A stretch of 64,000 nucleotides of DNA from NCBI RefSeq assembly GCF_009749405.1, contig NZ_WBIQ01000006.1, positions 1 through 64,000 of the forward strand, read 5' to 3'. Every line of letters starts with the position of its first letter. Position 1 is the stretch's first letter. The notes beneath the pieces were generated by a model. The model saw only the letters and a list, made by a program, of their open reading frames with translations, searched no databases and was not told the DNA's origin. The translations under genes and the position numbers were made by a program. This DNA comes from Agromyces lapidis. Lineage in GTDB: Bacteria > Actinomycetota > Actinomycetes > Actinomycetales > Microbacteriaceae. Of this stretch, positions 16,298 through 23,840 are shown piece by piece.

Positions 16298-18454
16298 CTA
16301 GGCCGCGGCGGCCTCGGTGTTCGTCTCCGCCTTGCGGAACCGCACGCGGTGCACGATCCAGGCTGCGATCGCCGCCGCGCCGAGCCCGAGGAGGACGAGC
16401 AGCCACGGGGCGACCGACCCGGGAGCGACCTTCGCGGTGCCGTCGGCGAGGGTGGCGGTGCCGTCGGCCAGCTTGCCGTTGCCCGCGCTGAGCTCACCCG
16501 CACCGTTCGCGAGTTCATCGGCGCCCGCGGCGAGCGTCGAACTGCCGGCCGCGAGTTCTCCGGCGCCCTCGGCGAGCGAGTCGGCGCCGTTCGCGAGGGT
16601 TTCGGTGCCCGCGGCGAGGTCGCCTGCGCCCGCACTCAGCGTGCTGGCGCCCGCCGAGAGCTCGCCGGCGCCGTTCGCGAGGGTCTGCGCACCTTCGGTG
16701 AGGCGTGCCGTGCCCGCAGAGAGTTCGCCCGACTTCACGACGAGCCGGTTCGTGCCTGCGAGCAGGCCGTCGGCGCCCGCGGCGAGGAGGCCCGAGCTCG
16801 CGAGGAGCCGCTCGGTGCCGTTCAGGAGCCGGCCGGTGCCCGCGGCGAGCTCGCCCGACTTCACGAAGAGCGTGCCGGTGCCGGCGGCGAGCGTCTTCGC
16901 GCCGGCGGCGAGGGTGCCCGTGCCTGCGGCGAGTTCGCCGGACTTGGCGGCGAGGGTGCCGGTGCCTGCTGCGAGTTCGCCGGACTTGGCGGCGAGGGTG
17001 CCGGTGCCTGCGGCGAGTTCGCCGGACTTGGCGGCGAGGGTGCCGGTGCCTGCCGCGAGTTCGCCCGATCTCGTGAAGAGGGTGCCGGTGCCCGCGGCGA
17101 TCTGCAGCGAGCCGTCGGCGAGCTCGGCGGCCTTGCCTGCGAGCAGCGAAGACGATCCGGCGACGGACTCGCCGCCGGCGGCCAGCGTGCCGAGCGCGTT
17201 CGCGAGGTTGGATGCGCCGGTGTGGAGCCCGTCCGCGCCGCCCTTGGCGTTCGCGATGCCTGCGCTGAGCGCGGCGGAACCGGATGCGATCGACCCGGTC
17301 GCCGTCTCGAGCTGCGCTGCGCCGTCACGAGCCGACGCCGCGCCGTCGCGAAGCTGGGCGACCGAGCCGAGCAGGCTCGCGTCGGCACCCGATGCGGCGA
17401 GCTGGTCGTAGAGGCCCGAGAGGCCCGCGGCGAGATTCGCGTTCGCCGAGGCGACCGACTTCGCGCCCGAGTGCGCAGAGGCGGCACCAGCCGCGAGGCT
17501 CTCGCCGTTCGTCGTCAGCGCGGCGACGCCGCTGCGGAGCGATCCGGCGCCGGCGAGGAGCTGGTCGACCCCTGCCTTCGTCTGCCCGATGCCGCCCGAC
17601 ACCTGGGCTGCGCCGGCGGCGAGCGAGGCGGCGCCGTTGGCGAGCGCCGCGTTGCCCGCGGACAGGGCGTTCGTCTTCTCGGCGAGCGTGCCGACGCCTG
17701 CGCTGAGCTGCGCGGCGCCTCCGGCGGCCTGGCCTGCGCCTGCGGCGAGGGCGTTGGCGCCGGCGTTGACGGCTCCGGCGCCTGCGCTGAGCTGCGCGGC
17801 GCCTCCGGCGGCCTGGCCTGCGCCTGCGGCGAGGGCGTTGGCGCCGGCGTTGACGGCTCCGGCGCCTGCGCTGAGGTCTGCGGCACCGCCGGCGGCCTGG
17901 CCTGCGCCCGTGCTCAGCCGCTTCGCGCCGTCGGCCGCGGTTCCGGCCCCGCCGTTGAGCTCCCCGGCTCCGGCGACGAGTCGATCGGTGCCGTCCTCGA
18001 GTCGCACGGCACCGGCGTCGAGCTCACCCGCGCCGGTCACGAGGCGACCGGCACCTGCGTCGAGCTCGGCGGCGCCGCCGGCGGTGCGCGCTGCGCCGTC
18101 GGAGACCTTCAGTGCGCCCGCTGCGCTCTTCTCGGCGCCGGCCTTGAGGCGTTCGGCGCCGGCCGCGGCCGAGGTGGCCCCTGCCGACACCTTCTCGGCC
18201 CCCTCGGCGGCGCTCGCCGCGCCGTCTTCGAGCTCCCCGGCACCGCCCGAGAGCTGTTCGCTGCCTTCGGCGAGCTTCGACGAGCCGTCGCCGGCCTGGC
18301 CGGCGCCCGACGCGAGCTGGGTGGCGCCCGCGTGCAGCGCGCCCGTCGTGAGCAGGAAGAACGCCGCGAGGGCGATGAGCGCGATCGCGAGGATCACTGC
18401 CGTGACCTTCATGCCGTTGCCATGGCGATGCGCGGTCGGGTCGATTCTCGTCAT
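16298..18454 (-). CDS. Giant xxxLxxG heptad-repeat protein with a membrane helix at each end
   Basis: 718 residues. A short basic cytoplasmic tail, then a membrane helix at about 16-38 (KVTAVILAIALIALAAFFLL), then about 640 residues made almost entirely of a seven-residue motif of the xxxLxxG/ALAAGAG type (for example GELAAGTGTLAAKSGELAAG), then a second helix (PWLLVLLGLGAAAIAAWIVH) and a basic tail. Roughly ninety heptads are present. Such heptads (TIGR03057 type) occur in the extracellular part of YhgE/Pip proteins, but here the transporter-like domain is missing and the heptads are greatly expanded. The likely topology is a long outside loop tethered at both ends. ATG 18454 is preceded by AGGAG. 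Function unknown. Confidence 0.85.
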   Translation of the reverse strand: MTRIDPTAHRHGNGMKVTAVILAIALIALAAFFLLTTGALHAGATQLASGAGQAGDGSSKLAEGSEQLSGGAGELEDGAASAAEGAEKVSAGATSAAAGAERLKAGAEKSAAGALKVSDGAARTAGGAAELDAGAGRLVTGAGELDAGAVRLEDGTDRLVAGAGELNGGAGTAADGAKRLSTGAGQAAGGAADLSAGAGAVNAGANALAAGAGQAAGGAAQLSAGAGAVNAGANALAAGAGQAAGGAAQLSAGVGTLAEKTNALSAGNAALANGAASLAAGAAQVSGGIGQTKAGVDQLLAGAGSLRSGVAALTTNGESLAAGAASAHSGAKSVASANANLAAGLSGLYDQLAASGADASLLGSVAQLRDGAASARDGAAQLETATGSIASGSAALSAGIANAKGGADGLHTGASNLANALGTLAAGGESVAGSSSLLAGKAAELADGSLQIAAGTGTLFTRSGELAAGTGTLAAKSGELAAGTGTLAAKSGELAAGTGTLAAKSGELAAGTGTLAAGAKTLAAGTGTLFVKSGELAAGTGRLLNGTERLLASSGLLAAGADGLLAGTNRLVVKSGELSAGTARLTEGAQTLANGAGELSAGASTLSAGAGDLAAGTETLANGADSLAEGAGELAAGSSTLAAGADELANGAGELSAGNGKLADGTATLADGTAKVAPGSVAPWLLVLLGLGAAAIAAWIVHRVRFRKAETNTEAAAA
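16941..17066 (-). repeat. 42-bp tandem repeats inside the heptad-repeat gene
   Basis: Near-identical 42-bp units (two heptads each), marked by GACTTGGCGGCGAGGGTGCC starting at 16941, 16983 and 17025. They encode repeated GELAAGTGTLAAKS. High nucleotide identity between copies indicates recent duplication or gene conversion, so copy number may vary between strains. Confidence 0.85.
17701..17874 (-). repeat. 84-bp tandem repeats inside the heptad-repeat gene
   Basis: Two almost identical 84-bp units (four heptads each), marked by CGCTGAGCTGCGCGGCGCCT starting at 17701 and 17785, and a third boundary CGCTGAG at 17869. The period is exactly twice that of the other array in the same gene, keeping the heptad phase. 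Confidence 0.8.
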
Positions 18455-18807
18455 TGAGACTCCTGTGGTCGCCCGGGCGCGACGGTACGTCGTACGACGC
18501 GCGCGGCGACCGGAAGTGGAGGGTGCAGGACGATGACGGTGCAGGTCATCGGGGTGCGGGCGCTGTCTTGGTCGGGTCGCGCCCGCGAACTCAGGGGAGC
18601 CGACGCCGCGCCGGTGCGGTGCCGCCGTGGCGCCGCGATGGCGCGGTGCGCCTGAGGTGCCCCGAACGTAGCAGCGCGCGATATTCCGTCAACGGATGCC
18701 CTGGAATCTCTGTGCCGATCGACAACGGTTCGGCGGTCGGAGTCGGAGGGCTTTGTCGACGCCCTACAGAGCGACGAGCGGCCGGCCCGGCGGTTCGTCG
18801 ACTCGAC
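18455..18807. other. Gene-free 353-bp interval with one palindrome
   Basis: I find no convincing gene here. The one clear signal is CGTCGTACGACG (18488-18499), a perfect 12-bp palindrome 33 bp upstream of the heptad-repeat gene, plausible as a TetR-like or other dimeric regulator site. The remainder is GC-rich upstream sequence of that gene and the 3' flank of the hydrolase gene. Confidence 0.5.
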
Positions 18808-19446
18808 TCAGAAGTCGAGGGTGTCGCCGGGCTCGAGAACGAGGTACTCGCCGCCGTGCTGCTCGGTCGCCCAGGCGAGGCGCACGTTCGAGAGCGCCTT
18901 GCCCGCAGTCGAGAGCAGCATCTCGTGCGTCGGGAACGCGCGCCGCGGTGCGACGGCCTCGACGTAGTCCATGGCCTCGCTGATCTTCATCCACGGTGCG
19001 CCCGCGGGAGCGGCGAGCACGTCGACGGCGACGCCCTCGGGCACGGTGAACGAGTCGCCCGCGTAGTAGAACCCGTCGTTGACGAGCACCCCGAGGTTGT
19101 CGATCACCGGGATCGACCGGTGGATGACGGCATGCCGACCGCCGAAGAACCGGAGCCGGAACGGTCCGACCTCGACCTCGTCGCCTGCGGCGACGACCTC
19201 GACGGGCTGGCCGGCGGCCGCCGCGGCGACGCCGGCGGGGCCGAAGATTCGCACCTCGGGGTTCTGCTCGACGATGCGCGCGAGCTGATCGGGCGTCCAG
19301 TGGTCGTCGTGCTCGTGCGTGATCACGACGGCGACGGCGCCCGCAGACTCGGTGATCGGTGTCGTGAACTTGCCGGGGTCGAGATAGAGCTTGTCGCCCG
19401 AGTGCTCGATGACGAGGGCGGCATGTTCGAGTTTGGTCAGGCGCAT
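18808..19446 (-). CDS. Metallo-beta-lactamase-fold metal-dependent hydrolase (UlaG-like)
   Basis: 212-residue MBL-fold protein. The metal-binding motif HxHxDH is present as ITHEHDDHW, with further conserved points at FFGGRHAVIH, YYAGDSFTVP and FPTHEMLLS. The short length and N-terminal LTKLEHAALVIEHSGDKLYL match the UPF0173/UlaG-like lactonase-phosphodiesterase branch. Substrate is unknown. ATG 19446 is the natural start; the longer open frame upstream overlaps the divergent lipid kinase gene and is a shadow. The gap to the divergent kinase start is 72 bp and presumably holds both promoters. Confidence 0.82.
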   Translation of the reverse strand: MRLTKLEHAALVIEHSGDKLYLDPGKFTTPITESAGAVAVVITHEHDDHWTPDQLARIVEQNPEVRIFGPAGVAAAAAGQPVEVVAAGDEVEVGPFRLRFFGGRHAVIHRSIPVIDNLGVLVNDGFYYAGDSFTVPEGVAVDVLAAPAGAPWMKISEAMDYVEAVAPRRAFPTHEMLLSTAGKALSNVRLAWATEQHGGEYLVLEPGDTLDF

Positions 19447-19518
19447 GCTCCGAGCCAACACCGCGCCGATCAGGCGCGCAAGCGGCAGCACTGCCCGAAT
19501 CGCTGCCAGAATCGCCCC

Positions 19519-20421
19519 ATGGATCGAGCTCCCGAGCGGCTGCTCGTCGCCGTGAATCCCGCGGCGTCGTTCGGTCGCAACCGCGCCGTCGGCCCGGCGG
19601 TCGCCGAACGGCTCGCGCGGGAGGGCTTCGAGGTGGCGATGCTCCGGGAGGCGAACTTCGAGCTGCTGCGCCGCGAGGCCGAGCGCGCAGTCGCCCGCGG
19701 CGCCGACGGAGTGGTCGTGGTCGGCGGTGACGGCATGGCCTCGCTCGGGGTGAACCTGGTCGCCGGCACGGCGGTGCCGCTCGGCATCGTGGCGGCGGGC
19801 ACGGGCAACGACTTCGCGCGCGGGCTGGGGCTGCCGATCGACGACCCGGCCGCGGCAGTCGAACGCCTCGTCGTGCAGCTGCGGGCGCCGGCGCGCACCA
19901 TCGACGCCGGCATCGTGCGGCAGGGCAGCGTCGACACCTGGTTCGCGGGCGTCGTCTCTGCGGGATTCGACGCGGTCGTCAACGAGCGGGCGAACCGGAT
20001 GACCCGGCCTCGCGGCCCCAGCCGTTACACACTGGCGATCCTCCGCGAACTCGCGACGTTCCGCCCGCGCAACTACGTGCTCACCATCGACGGGGTGCGC
20101 CGCGAGCAGCGGGCGATGCTCGTCTCGGTCGCGAACAACTCCTCGCTCGGCGGCGGGATGCGCGTCGTGCCGCACGCCGATCTCACCGACGGGCTGCTCG
20201 ACGTCTTCATCGTCCATCCGCTCTCGCGGGCGGCGTTCGTCCGCGTGTTCCCGAGGGTCTTCGCGGGTGAGCACGTCGATCATCCGGCGGTCGAGTTCCT
20301 CACCGCGCGCGAGGTGACCATCGAGGCCGACGACGTCGTGGCCTACGCAGACGGCGAGCGCATCGGTGCGCCGCCGGTCTCGATCAGGGTCGTCCCGGGG
20401 GCGCTCCGCGTGTTCGCCTGA
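19519..20421 (+). CDS. Diacylglycerol kinase family lipid kinase
   Basis: 300-residue DAGK_cat protein. The nucleotide-binding GGDG appears in VVVVGGDGMASLGVN, followed by PLGIVAAGTGNDFARGLGLP, both hallmarks of the DgkB/YegS/LCB5 family. The C-terminal beta-rich half has VVSAGFDAVVNERANR and GGGMRVVPHADLTDGLLDVF. It phosphorylates a lipid such as diacylglycerol at the membrane, recycling it into phospholipid synthesis. ATG 19519 begins MDRAPERLLVAVNPAASFG. The exact lipid is not determined by sequence. Confidence 0.88.
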   Translation: MDRAPERLLVAVNPAASFGRNRAVGPAVAERLAREGFEVAMLREANFELLRREAERAVARGADGVVVVGGDGMASLGVNLVAGTAVPLGIVAAGTGNDFARGLGLPIDDPAAAVERLVVQLRAPARTIDAGIVRQGSVDTWFAGVVSAGFDAVVNERANRMTRPRGPSRYTLAILRELATFRPRNYVLTIDGVRREQRAMLVSVANNSSLGGGMRVVPHADLTDGLLDVFIVHPLSRAAFVRVFPRVFAGEHVDHPAVEFLTAREVTIEADDVVAYADGERIGAPPVSIRVVPGALRVFA

Positions 20422-20449
20422 ACGGCCGGAACCGGGGCCGCTGCTCGAT

Positions 20450-20479
20450 TTGGAATGTGCCGGAAACGTGTGTCATACT
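20450..20479 (+). promoter_or_regulatory. Candidate promoter for the tRNA-Glu pair
   Basis: TTGGAA (20450-20455) and CATACT (20474-20479) are separated by 18 bp, in a locally A/T-rich patch 43 bp upstream of the first tRNA-Glu gene. Spacing and position fit a housekeeping sigma promoter. Confidence 0.5.
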
Positions 20480-20521
20480 CTTCGAGTTGTCGAAATCAGA
20501 ATGAGAAGTTCTGAGAAACAC

Positions 20522-20594
20522 GGCCCCATCGTTTAGCGGCCTAGGACACCGCCCTCTCACGGCGGCAGCGCGGGTTCAAATCCCGCTGGGGTCA
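20522..20594 (+). tRNA. tRNA-Glu (anticodon CTC), copy 1
   Basis: 73-nt cloverleaf: acceptor GGCCCCA pairs with TGGGGTC; anticodon stem CCGCC/GGCGG with loop CTCTCAC gives anticodon CTC at 20556-20558 (reads GAG); T-arm GCGGG-TTCAAAT-CCCGC. The discriminator A at 20594 is followed by an encoded CCA (20595-20597). Confidence 0.95.
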
Positions 20595-20618
20595 CCACTG
20601 TGAAACACGACAACAGAT

Positions 20619-20646
20619 GAATGCCCTCGCCTCGGCGGGGGCATTC
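20619..20646 (+). terminator. Hairpin after tRNA-Glu copy 1
   Basis: GAATGCCCTCGC and its near-perfect complement form a 12-13 bp stem with a 2-4 base loop, 22 bp after the encoded CCA. The same hairpin recurs after copy 2, so the tRNA and its terminator were duplicated together or maintained together. Confidence 0.65.
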
Positions 20647-20676
20647 GTCGCAGAACGAATAGTTCTGCACCAGCAC

Positions 20677-20749
20677 GGCCCCATCGTTTAGCGGCCTAGG
20701 ACACCGCCCTCTCACGGCGGCAGCGCGGGTTCAAATCCCGCTGGGGTCA
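20677..20749 (+). tRNA. tRNA-Glu (anticodon CTC), copy 2
   Basis: Identical in sequence to copy 1 over all 73 nt, 155 bp downstream, anticodon CTC at 20711-20713. Unlike copy 1 it has no encoded CCA: the bases after discriminator A20749 are CGA, so CCA must be added after transcription. Confidence 0.95.
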
Positions 20750-20768
20750 CGACCGTGCTTCGCAGCAG

Positions 20769-20800
20769 ACGGATGCCCTCGCCCAGGCGGGGGCATTCGT
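20769..20800 (+). terminator. Hairpin after tRNA-Glu copy 2
   Basis: ACGGATGCCCTCGCC pairs with GGCGGGGGCATTCGT around a CA loop. It is nearly the same element as the one after copy 1, again about 20 bp beyond the tRNA. Confidence 0.65.
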
Positions 20801-20895
20801 CGTCTCCGGCGGGATGCCTCGTGCGGCGCCCGCCACGCGGCATCCGATCGCTCGACCCCGTCGCGGGTGCCGCGCGAGGCGGCACCCGCGATCGG

Positions 20896-21594
20896 TCAGT
20901 GCCGCGTGGTCGCAGGTGCGAGTTCGTCGTCGGCCTCGGCGAGGCCGACGCGCGCGTCGGGGTAGGCGACGGGAACGCCGTCGTGCACCTCGTGGGGGGC
21001 GACCTTGTGGTACGACATGCGGTCGATCCAGGCGAGAGCGACTGCGGACAGGATGAACGTCAGGTGGATGAGGACCTGCCACATGACGCCCTCGCTCGTG
21101 TAGATGTCGCCGGTCTTGTTCTCGGCCTTGGGATCTCCGAGATCGCCGACCTCGATGAAGGTCTTCAGCAGGTGGATCGAGGAGATGCCGATGATCGCCA
21201 TCGCGAGCTTCACCTTGAGCACGTTGGCGTTCACGTGCGAGAGCCACTCGGGCTGGTCGGGGTGGCCGTCGACCCTGATCCGGGAGACGAAAGTCTCATA
21301 GCCGCCGATGATCACCATGATCAGCAGGTTCGCGATCATGACGACGTCGATGAGGCCGAGCACCATGAGCATGATCGTCGCCTCGTCGATGTGCGAGAGA
21401 TCGTGCAGGGCCTCCTCGCCGAGGTGCCACAACTCGACCAGGAAGACGACCACGTAGATCGCCTGGGCGACGATCAGCCCGAGGTACAGCGGGGCCTGCA
21501 GCCAGCGACTCGCGAAGATCGCGTAGCCGATGAGCGCGGAGCCCGGCGTCGAACGGTACTGGCGGGCGGGTGGCGGCGTCTTCGTGGCGCTCAA
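20896..21594 (-). CDS. UPF0114/YqhA (TIGR00645) family membrane protein
   Basis: 232-residue inner-membrane protein. Family features are the first-helix region [18 protein letters not shown], the second [23 protein letters not shown], and [19 protein letters not shown] with IHLLK. Four predicted helices. The start is TTG at 21594, supported by GAGGAG seven to eight bases upstream on the coding strand; no ATG fits. The biochemical role of the family is not established. It is divergent from the riboswitch-controlled TerC gene, and a 60-bp gap separates its start from the riboswitch. Confidence 0.85.
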   Translation of the reverse strand: MSATKTPPPARQYRSTPGSALIGYAIFASRWLQAPLYLGLIVAQAIYVVVFLVELWHLGEEALHDLSHIDEATIMLMVLGLIDVVMIANLLIMVIIGGYETFVSRIRVDGHPDQPEWLSHVNANVLKVKLAMAIIGISSIHLLKTFIEVGDLGDPKAENKTGDIYTSEGVMWQVLIHLTFILSAVALAWIDRMSYHKVAPHEVHDGVPVAYPDARVGLAEADDELAPATTRH

Positions 21595-21654
21595 GCGTTC
21601 TCTCCTCGGATCGGGGGTACGAGTCTACGTGGCCGCGATTTCGACTAGACTCAC

Positions 21655-21772
21655 CGGAGCGAAGGGGAGTATCCCGCGAGGCCGTGCCTCGGCCCACGAT
21701 CGTCAGTACGAGCGCCGTCGCAGCCGCTCCGGTCGTGGAAGCTGTGCGAACAGCCTGGGAGAGACTTTCGGA
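21655..21772 (+). promoter_or_regulatory. yybP-ykoY manganese riboswitch upstream of the TerC gene
   Basis: The leader carries the signature blocks of the yybP-ykoY class: AAGGGGAGTA near the 5' end, CGTCAGTACG in the middle, and GGGAGAGACTTT at the 3' end, with intervening stem-loops (for example GAGGCCGTGCCTC). The downstream gene is a TerC-family protein, the commonest partner of this Mn2+-sensing class. The 3' strand of the closing helix, CTTTCGGA (21765-21772), is also a perfect complement of TCCGAAAG (21790-21797), which contains the ribosome-binding site. This implies an on-switch: metal-bound aptamer frees the ribosome site. Fold and ligand are inferred from motif match. Confidence 0.8.
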
Positions 21773-21789
21773 TTCCGTCGTCCCCGAAC

Positions 21790-21798
21790 TCCGAAAGG
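21790..21798 (+). promoter_or_regulatory. Sequestered ribosome-binding site of the TerC gene
   Basis: TCCGAAAGG lies 6 bp before the GTG start at 21805. Its first eight bases are exactly complementary to 21765-21772 in the riboswitch closing helix, so ribosome access should depend on aptamer folding. Confidence 0.65.
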
Positions 21799-21804
21799 TT
21801 CAAC

Positions 21805-22842
21805 GTGCTCGAACTCCCCGTCTGGTTCGAAGTCGGTTCGCTCATCGTGCTGACGCTCATCCTCATCGGCGACCTGCTGCTGGTGCTGAAGCGCCCGCAC
21901 GTGCCCTCGATGAAGGAGTCGACGCTCTGGGTCGTCTTCTACGTCGCACTCGCGCTCATCTTCGCCGGCATGATGTTCTGGCTCGGCGACGCCGAGCACG
22001 GCGGTCAGTTCCTCGCCGGCTGGCTGACCGAGTACAGCCTCTCGATCGACAACCTCTTCGTCTTCGTCATCATCATGGCGAGGTTCTCCGTGCCGCGGAA
22101 GCTGCAGCAGGAGGTGCTGATGGTGGGCATCATCATCGCGCTCGTGCTGCGCGGCATCTTCATCCTGCTCGGCGCCTCGCTCATCGAGAACTTCAGCTGG
22201 ATCTTCTACATCTTCGGCGCCTGGCTCGTGTGGACCGCCATCCAGCAGGTGCGCGGCGACCACGAGGACGAGGACAGCGAGACCTTCATCGTGCGCCTGC
22301 TCCGCAAGCGCGTGCGCATCACCGACGAGTACGACGGCGTGAAGCTCCGCACCACGATCGACGGCAAGCGCTTCTTCACGCCCATGCTCATCGTGTTCGT
22401 GGCGATCGGCACGACCGACCTGCTCTTCGCGCTCGACTCGATCCCCGCGATCTTCGGCATCACCCAGTCGGCGTTCATCGTGTTCACCGCGAACGTGTTC
22501 GCCCTGATGGGCCTGCGCCAGCTCTACTTCCTCCTCGGCGGCCTCCTCGAGCGCCTCGAGTACCTGAAGTACGGCATCGCCTTCATCCTCGCGTTCATCG
22601 GCGTGAAGCTCGTGCTGCACGCGATGCACGTGAACGAACTGCCGTTCATCAACGGCGGCGAGCACATCGAGTGGGCGCCCGAGATCTCGACGTGGATGTC
22701 GCTGGGCGTCATCCTCGCCGCGATGGCCGTCGCGACCGTCGCGAGCCTCGTGAAGGCCAGGGTCGACGCGCGTCGCCGCGGTCACAAGCTCATGGACGAG
22801 GTGCCTCACTTCACCGACGATTCCGAGCACTCGGGCCGCTGA
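21805..22842 (+). CDS. TerC family integral membrane protein, probable Mn2+ exporter
   Basis: 345-residue TerC/Alx-type protein with about nine membrane segments. Conserved acidic membrane motifs are visible: LTEYSLSIDNLFVFVIIMAR and GTTDLLFALDSIPAIFGITQ, the two Asp-containing signatures of the family. Some TerC/Alx members export manganese, and the riboswitch directly upstream supports that role: the cell would raise synthesis when Mn2+ is high. The start is GTG 21805 after the GAAAGG ribosome site. Tellurite resistance, the historical family name, is less likely to be its main function. Confidence 0.88.
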   Translation: MLELPVWFEVGSLIVLTLILIGDLLLVLKRPHVPSMKESTLWVVFYVALALIFAGMMFWLGDAEHGGQFLAGWLTEYSLSIDNLFVFVIIMARFSVPRKLQQEVLMVGIIIALVLRGIFILLGASLIENFSWIFYIFGAWLVWTAIQQVRGDHEDEDSETFIVRLLRKRVRITDEYDGVKLRTTIDGKRFFTPMLIVFVAIGTTDLLFALDSIPAIFGITQSAFIVFTANVFALMGLRQLYFLLGGLLERLEYLKYGIAFILAFIGVKLVLHAMHVNELPFINGGEHIEWAPEISTWMSLGVILAAMAVATVASLVKARVDARRRGHKLMDEVPHFTDDSEHSGR

Positions 22843-22967
22843 CGCCTGCGGCGTTCTCCACAGGGTGACGGCGTTCCGGCGTCGGAGTTGCTACCGTGGA
22901 CGGGCGGCGCCCGGCGGCGTCGCTCGGGCTGCCGTCCCGACCACACCCCGCCCTATCGAGGAGAACC

Positions 22968-23840
22968 GTGCCAGGTGATGTCGAGGGCGTCGTCGCCCTG
23001 ACCCGCGGTTCGGCGCTCATCGCCCACTCCGCCCGGAGCGACATCGGGCGCGTGCGCAGCGTGAACGAAGACGCCGTGTTCGCCGAGTCGCCGGTCTATC
23101 TCGTGGCCGACGGCATGGGCGGGCACGCCAAGGGCGATGCCGCGAGCCAGGCGGTCGTCGAGACGTTCCGGCTCCACATCGAGCAGGGCACCCCGCCCTC
23201 GCCCGAGCAGGTGCTCGACGCGATCCACAGCTCGAACGAGGCCGTGCGCGCCCTGAGCGACCGCGGTGAAGAGGGCACGGCGGTCGCAGGCACCACGCTC
23301 GCGGGCGTCGCGCTCGTCGATGCCGGAGACGCCGGGGGCTACCACTGGATGGCGTTCAACATCGGGGACTCCCGCATCTACTCGTGGAACGGCCGCACCC
23401 TCGAGCAGTTGAGCGTCGATCACTCGGCTGTGCAAGAACTGGTCGACGCGGGGCTGATCAGCGCCGAAGACGCCGAACGTCACCCCGAGCGAAACGTGAT
23501 CACGAGGGCGCTCGGCGCCGACGATGTCGTCGACCCCGACGTGTGGCTCATTCCGGCCACGGGTCGCCAGGTGTTCCTCGTCTGCTCCGACGGCCTGACG
23601 AAGGAGCTCGACGACGACCGGATCGCCGCCATCCTCGCCGGCGACGCAGCGCACCCTGCCGGCATGGCCGGCGAGCTCGTCGATGCCGCGCTCGCGCACG
23701 GCGGACGCGACAACGTGAGCGTCGTCGTCGTCGAGTCGAAGATCGGCGGCGATGACGACGACCCCGATGCGACGCGCGATCGCGGCGACGAGGCGATCGA
23801 GGTCACGAGGCCGAGGGACGAGGGGGGACGCGATGGCTGA
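22968..23840 (+). CDS. PP2C-family Ser/Thr protein phosphatase
   Basis: 290-residue PPM/PP2C phosphatase, metal-dependent. Motifs in order: RSVNEDAVF, VADGMGGHAKGDAAS, NIGDSRIYSW, VCSDGLTKELDD and GGRDNVSVVVV, which supply the Asp residues of the binuclear metal site. There is no membrane helix, so it is cytoplasmic, unlike mycobacterial PstP. GTG 22968 follows GAGGAG at 22958-22963; upstream in-frame sequence is rejected. It is the first gene of the kinase/giant-protein operon and overlaps the FHA gene by 8 bases. Its likely targets are the operon kinase and that kinase's substrates, including FHA-bound partners. Confidence 0.92.
   Translation: MPGDVEGVVALTRGSALIAHSARSDIGRVRSVNEDAVFAESPVYLVADGMGGHAKGDAASQAVVETFRLHIEQGTPPSPEQVLDAIHSSNEAVRALSDRGEEGTAVAGTTLAGVALVDAGDAGGYHWMAFNIGDSRIYSWNGRTLEQLSVDHSAVQELVDAGLISAEDAERHPERNVITRALGADDVVDPDVWLIPATGRQVFLVCSDGLTKELDDDRIAAILAGDAAHPAGMAGELVDAALAHGGRDNVSVVVVESKIGGDDDDPDATRDRGDEAIEVTRPRDEGGRDG

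Noticed and set aside
16900-17880. Regular direct repeats that could suggest a CRISPR or other non-coding array
   Set aside because: The 42- and 84-bp periods keep the reading frame and encode glycine/leucine heptads within one long gene; there are no unique spacers of constant length.
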